This document shows positions 5,959 through 9,112 of a stretch of 9,112 nt of DNA, piece after piece. Under the pieces are notes generated by a model, which searched no databases, was not told where the DNA came from, and saw only the letters and a program-made list of their open reading frames with translations. The stretch is from NCBI GenBank assembly GCA_919901875.1, contig CAKKQG010000008.1, forward strand, positions 1 to 9,112, in the 5' to 3' direction. Within the stretch, counting starts at the first letter, position 1; each line of letters begins with the position of its first letter. Origin of the DNA: Anaerolineales bacterium. GTDB taxonomy: Bacteria; Chloroflexota; Anaerolineae; Anaerolineales; VGOW01. The translations under genes and the position numbers were made by a program.

Positions 5959-7251
5959 TTACTTCACATCACCCGTCGCAAAATCAACGCCCACATCCAA
6001 CAACCCGGATGCCAACAAGTCAAACGAATCTTTCATCAAACGAATCGCCGCCGGGCTGATCTCTGAAGCAAACTTGGGCGACAAGCGCAAGCCGTTGTTG
6101 GTTGCGCTAAGCGTCACTACCTTTGTTGAACCGCCGCTCATCAATGTTTTGATCAACTGAACGATGACCTCATCGGGCTTACGCAAGATACTGATCGCCA
6201 CGCGATTACCACCATTCAAAGTGGCGCCGTAATCCCGTCCCAAACCGATCACCCACAAACCACCTGTCGTCGCCCCCAGCTTAGTTACTTCCGCGCCCAA
6301 GGTGTGATTCAATGCTGGCAACAACACATCCGTCCTCTGTCTTTGCAAGCGCGTAATTGCCTCGGTACCGTTTTCTTTTTCAACGTCAATCTGCACCACA
6401 ATCGTTTGGCAAATCCCGCAGCTATAACGCACCCCTTGAGTGAAACCATTGGTATATCGTTTCGCTTCAAAATTATTATTATTCGGCACCATCACCGCCA
6501 CAACGCGACTCTTCGTAAGGTAGCCGCTGATCATTCCGGCAATAAAACCCTCTTCATCCGATCGGCTTATCACAATAGATAAGTTGCTTAATGAAGTGTC
6601 ATCCGATTGTTGATCCACTCCCACGAACTTAACAAACGGATAGGTGGACGCCGCCTTGCGCGTGGCAGCTGTTAGATCAGAACCCACCACCACGATGATC
6701 GGATGTTTGCCGTCTGCCAGCTTTTTCACCGCCACCTCAAAATCGCCACTGCCAATATATTCGGCGTCTACCCGCAACGAAAATGAATCAGCCACAACCT
6801 TCACCCCATCGTAGCTCGCTATTTCAATCGAACCGGCTGGCGCGTCTTTTGGATCCAAGCGTGAGATGAACCCAAAACCAACCGGCACCGGAGTCGGGGT
6901 GGAGGTAAGAGTCGGAGTAGAAGTAAAAGTTGCCGTCGGCGTTGAAGTGGGTCGAGTCGGAGTCGCACTGGCGGTTGTGGTTGCGCTCGGCGTGAAAGTC
7001 ATCGTCGCCGTATTGGCGATCGTCGGCGACAGAGTTGGCGCAACAGTTGCGCTTGCTTGAGTAGCTTTGGGTGCGCTCGTAGTGCTGGGCGCGGTTGTGT
7101 TGCCTAAGGACGCCGTCACATTCGCAACACGCGTGGGCAACACGGGTTGTGGGTTGATGTCAGGAGATGTAATGGCGCAGGCGGCGAGAACGAGTATGCA
7201 GATGAAAGAAAATGCCGCGCGAAAGGGCGGCGAAGAGAAAAATTTATTCAT
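5959..7251 (-). CDS. BMP/PnrA-like substrate-binding lipoprotein
   Basis: BMP-family lipoproteins are the extracytoplasmic receptors of ABC importers, often for nucleosides. The 430-residue product begins with a lipoprotein signal peptide (basic N-terminus, hydrophobic 13-24, lipobox LAAC with Cys25). A Thr/Ser/Pro-rich stalk of about 90 residues follows (about 30-123), then a periplasmic-binding fold (about 124-430). Family-like segments are KFVGVDQQ (208-215), the SDEEGFIAGMISGYL block (231-245), FEAKRYTNGFTQGVRY (261-276) and GLWVIGLGRDYG (331-342). Oddities are a four-Asn run from an (AAT)4 tract before FEAKRY and a CGIC pair at 278-281 that could form a disulfide. No permease or ATPase gene is adjacent, so the substrate is unassigned and a sensory role is possible. 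The start fits a signal peptide, and no Shine-Dalgarno sequence precedes it. Confidence 0.88.
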   Translation of the reverse strand: MNKFFSSPPFRAAFSFICILVLAACAITSPDINPQPVLPTRVANVTASLGNTTAPSTTSAPKATQASATVAPTLSPTIANTATMTFTPSATTTASATPTRPTSTPTATFTSTPTLTSTPTPVPVGFGFISRLDPKDAPAGSIEIASYDGVKVVADSFSLRVDAEYIGSGDFEVAVKKLADGKHPIIVVVGSDLTAATRKAASTYPFVKFVGVDQQSDDTSLSNLSIVISRSDEEGFIAGMISGYLTKSRVVAVMVPNNNNFEAKRYTNGFTQGVRYSCGICQTIVVQIDVEKENGTEAITRLQRQRTDVLLPALNHTLGAEVTKLGATTGGLWVIGLGRDYGATLNGGNRVAISILRKPDEVIVQLIKTLMSGGSTKVVTLSATNNGLRLSPKFASEISPAAIRLMKDSFDLLASGLLDVGVDFATGDVK

Positions 7252-7279
7252 GATTAGAGATTGGAGATTAGAGATTAGG
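7252..7279 (-). repeat. Four tandem heptads directly before the lipoprotein start codon
   Basis: The plus strand reads GATTAGA, GATTGGA, GATTAGA, GATTAGG without a gap from 7252 to 7279, ending against the ATG (7251) of the lipoprotein gene. In the mRNA sense this is a pyrimidine-rich repeat of (C/T)(C/T)NAATC units. It would make up nearly all of the 5' leader if the -10 at 7292-7287 is used. Confidence 0.75.
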
Positions 7280-7286
7280 TCAGCGC

Positions 7287-7295
7287 ATTTTAACA
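7287..7295 (-). promoter_or_regulatory. Possible extended -10 promoter for the lipoprotein gene
   Basis: On the minus strand TGTTAAAAT (7295-7287) matches an extended -10 (TGn TAAAAT). No good -35 is present at 16-18 bp. Transcription would start near 7280, giving a leader of about 29 nt made almost entirely of the four heptads. Heptads that read TAATCT could serve as alternative -10 elements. Confidence 0.35.
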
Positions 7296-7317
7296 GAGGA
7301 TTGAGAAAGAGGTAGAA

Positions 7318-7363
7318 AGAGTTTTAAACAAAACTTCCGAAGTCTGACAGACTTCGGAAGTTT
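7318..7363 (-). terminator. Perfect palindrome with T-tract, probable ftsK terminator
   Basis: AAACTTCCGAAGTCTG (7331-7346) and its exact reverse complement (7348-7363) form a 16-bp stem around one base. On the minus strand, downstream of ftsK, the stem runs into TTTTGTTTAAAAC. This fits a Rho-independent terminator separating ftsK from the lipoprotein gene. Each arm is itself almost palindromic (CTTCCGAAG), so other folds are possible. Confidence 0.65.
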
Positions 7364-7366
7364 GTG

Positions 7367-7387
7367 AATCTCCAATCTCTGATCTCT
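7367..7387. repeat. Three inverted heptads at the ftsK 3' end
   Basis: AATCTCC, AATCTCT and GATCTCT lie in tandem at 7367-7387, running into the ftsK stop codon. The first 14 bp (7367-7380) are the exact reverse complement of 7256-7269 in the heptad block next to the lipoprotein gene. The two heptad blocks therefore bracket the spacer as inverted repeats, with the terminator palindrome inside. Confidence 0.75.
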
Positions 7388-9112
7388 ACTCTTCTTCCTT
7401 CGCCCACTCACTCGTCTCAGCCGGTTCGGGCTTGGTCGGGTCTATATCTAAACCCAACACCTCGCGCTGCTGCGCCCCGCTCTTCGCCGGACCCACAATG
7501 CCTTTCTCTTCCAACTCGTCAATCAACTTCGCCGCGCGGGTGTAACCGATTCGCAAGCGTCGTTGCAATAACGTGATAGACGCTTTACGCATCTCGCGCA
7601 CCACCCGCACCGATTCATCAAACAGATCATCTTCGCTCTCGCTCTTTGATCCGTTATCCTCTTCCCACATCGGCGTTTGTATCGGAGTCGGCGCACTCGC
7701 TCCGCTCGGAGTCATCGGCGCAGACGGAGTCGCTTGCGATTGCGGCGATTCTTCAGAGTCTACATCTATACCGCGCGCGCCCTTCCAATAACGCACCAAA
7801 CGTTGAATCTCTACATCCGAGACGAACACGCCCTGCATACGCAACGGCTGCCCCGTGTCCGGTGACTGCAACAACATATCGCCGCGCCCCAATAATTTTT
7901 CCGCGCCCGGCTGATCCAAAATCACGCGGCTATCAATAGATGAGGCAACCGCAAAAGCAATGCGCGCCGGGAAGTTGGCTTTGATCAAACCCGTAACCAC
8001 ATCAACAGACGGGCGTTGTGTGGCAATGATTAAATGAATTCCGGTTGCCCGCGCCATCTGCGCCAAACGAGTGATCGTTCGTTCTGTTTCATCCGGCGCG
8101 AGCATCATCAAATCTGCCAACTCGTCAATGATGACAACCAGATACGGCAGTTTCTTATCCGCCTCTTTGCCGATGCGCGCGTTGTAATCCACGATGTTGC
8201 GCGTGCCGGCTTTGGCAAACTTGCGGTAACGCTCATCCATCTCGCGCGTCACCCATTGCAAACTCCCCACCACGCGCTCCATATCCACGATCACCGGCAC
8301 CAACAAATGCGGGATATTATTATATGAGGTTAACTCGACGCGCTTCGGGTCCACCATCAAAAACTTTAAATCGTCGGGCGTGTTTTGAATCAGCAAGGCG
8401 CAGATGATCGAATTGACGCAGACCGATTTGCCCGAACCCGTCGTTCCGGCGATCAACAAGTGCGGCATGTTCGTCAAGTCGCCGCAGATCGCTTGCCCCG
8501 ACACATCCTGCCCCAACGCCAGCCCCAACGTCGTCTTGACCTTGCGGAAGGCTTCGCTCTCCATCACATCGCGCAACGACACAAGATTCGTTTGCGTGTT
8601 AGGGACTTCAATGCCCACATAACCTCTGCCCGGCACCGGCGCTTCGATACGAATGGACGGCGCGGCGAGCGCGAGCGCAAGGTCATCCGACAGCGCAGAA
8701 ATTTTTCCGACCTTCACTTTTGTTTTCTTGCCGCGCACATCCACAAAATCGGGCTCTACGCCAAATTGTGTAATGGTGGGACCCCGATTAATTTCCACAA
8801 CGCGCACCGGCGCGCCAAACGAGTTCAACGTATCTTCAATGACGTGCGCCCGTTGCCGATCATAATCATCGTCTGCGCCGCTCTCGGTGCCTGCTTCCAA
8901 CATCTCAGTCGCCTTTGGCAACACCCAAGGCTGATGCCCGCCAATGATGATCGGTTGATCGTAAATGGGAGCAGGTTGTGATGATTTGGATTCCACTTTC
9001 TGATCAGGTGATGCCGACTCCTCTTTACTACCTTGTTTCGGTTTTTTAGCTACTACCGTTGAAGTCTTAAGCGGAGACTTGGAAACACTCTTCGATTCCG
9101 ATTCGGGTGCGG
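7386..9112 (-). CDS. ftsK: FtsK/SpoIIIE-family DNA translocase, C-terminal part (5' end beyond window)
   Basis: FtsK is the septal motor that pumps chromosomal DNA during division. The frame stays open from the stop at 7386 to the right edge, so the N-terminal membrane domain is outside the window. The GTG at 8996 is not taken as the start, because in-frame sequence rich in Lys, Ser, Pro and Glu, like an FtsK linker, continues upstream of it. Counting from that GTG, the alpha domain spans about 15-150 (GPTITQFGV at 72-80). The RecA-like motor follows, with Walker A GTTGSGKS (184-191), MVDPKRVEL (214-222), Walker B VVIIDELADLMM (287-298) and IIATQRPSVDVVTG (323-336). A Ser/Pro/Thr and acidic linker of about 45 residues (411-457) precedes the winged-helix gamma domain (about 458-515, SITLLQRRLRIGYTRAAKLI), which reads polar DNA motifs. 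A short acidic tail follows. A terminator separates it from the lipoprotein gene. Confidence 0.96.
   Translation of the reverse strand, partial: APESESKSVSKSPLKTSTVVAKKPKQGSKEESASPDQKVESKSSQPAPIYDQPIIIGGHQPWVLPKATEMLEAGTESGADDDYDRQRAHVIEDTLNSFGAPVRVVEINRGPTITQFGVEPDFVDVRGKKTKVKVGKISALSDDLALALAAPSIRIEAPVPGRGYVGIEVPNTQTNLVSLRDVMESEAFRKVKTTLGLALGQDVSGQAICGDLTNMPHLLIAGTTGSGKSVCVNSIICALLIQNTPDDLKFLMVDPKRVELTSYNNIPHLLVPVIVDMERVVGSLQWVTREMDERYRKFAKAGTRNIVDYNARIGKEADKKLPYLVVIIDELADLMMLAPDETERTITRLAQMARATGIHLIIATQRPSVDVVTGLIKANFPARIAFAVASSIDSRVILDQPGAEKLLGRGDMLLQSPDTGQPLRMQGVFVSDVEIQRLVRYWKGARGIDVDSEESPQSQATPSAPMTPSGASAPTPIQTPMWEEDNGSKSESEDDLFDESVRVVREMRKASITLLQRRLRIGYTRAAKLIDELEEKGIVGPAKSGAQQREVLGLDIDPTKPEPAETSEWAKEEE

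Noticed and set aside
6866..7060. Val/Gly-rich plus-strand frame and GTCGG-type DNA repeats opposite the lipoprotein stalk.
   Set aside because: They are explained by the Thr/Pro/Ser codons of the stalk on the minus strand. The same applies to the repeats at about 2270-2335 within the RodZ-like tail.
8385..8981. A 198-residue plus-strand frame opposite ftsK.
   Set aside because: It is antisense to conserved FtsK motor motifs and rich in Arg, His and Gln, as expected of a shadow frame.

Overview
The window looks like ordinary chromosomal DNA from a Chloroflexota bacterium, probably an Anaerolineae-like lineage. This is inferred from several traits: Thr/Pro-rich stalks and tails on exported proteins, a RodZ-like HTH/DUF4115 membrane protein, a soluble GAF-HisKA_3 kinase paired with a NarL-type regulator, and starts that mostly lack Shine-Dalgarno sequences. 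No phage, transposase, CRISPR, tRNA or rRNA is visible. Coding density is high. The largest gaps are about 174 bp (582-755), 195 bp (3115-3309), 128 bp (5831-5958) and 134 bp (7252-7385), so no gene-free stretch reaches 300 bp.

Layout, left to right. The 3' end of an ABC-F ATPase gene (+) runs in from the left edge. A LytR-CpsA-Psr (LCP) glycopolymer transferase gene follows (+, 756-2180). It converges on a minus-strand block read right to left: GAF histidine kinase (5063-3894), ribosomal protein L9 (3816-3310) and a RodZ-like protein (3114-2230). Divergent from the kinase is its probable partner, a NarL/LuxR-type response regulator (+, 5174-5830). This regulator converges on a BMP-family substrate-binding lipoprotein (-, 7251-5959). 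Upstream of that lies a large C-terminal portion of an FtsK/SpoIIIE DNA translocase (-, 7386 to the right edge), whose N-terminus is outside the window.

Functional themes are cell envelope and division (LCP transferase, RodZ-like protein, FtsK), translation (ABC-F, L9), signalling (kinase and regulator) and solute binding (BMP lipoprotein). They do not form one pathway or one operon. Almost every gene appears to have its own promoter and a hairpin behind it. The kinase and regulator are the only clear functional pair.

The most unusual content is between the genes. Three spacers hold imperfect 7-bp tandem repeats arranged as inverted repeats, with a different heptad in each spacer (ATACGNA, TTTGGAG and GATTAGA types). 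Four further perfect or near-perfect palindromes of unrelated sequence occupy the same or other spacers. Four genes (LCP, RodZ-like, kinase, regulator) have a -10-like hexamer ending only 6-11 nt before the start codon, which implies leaderless or almost leaderless mRNAs. No previously undescribed multi-gene system is evident.
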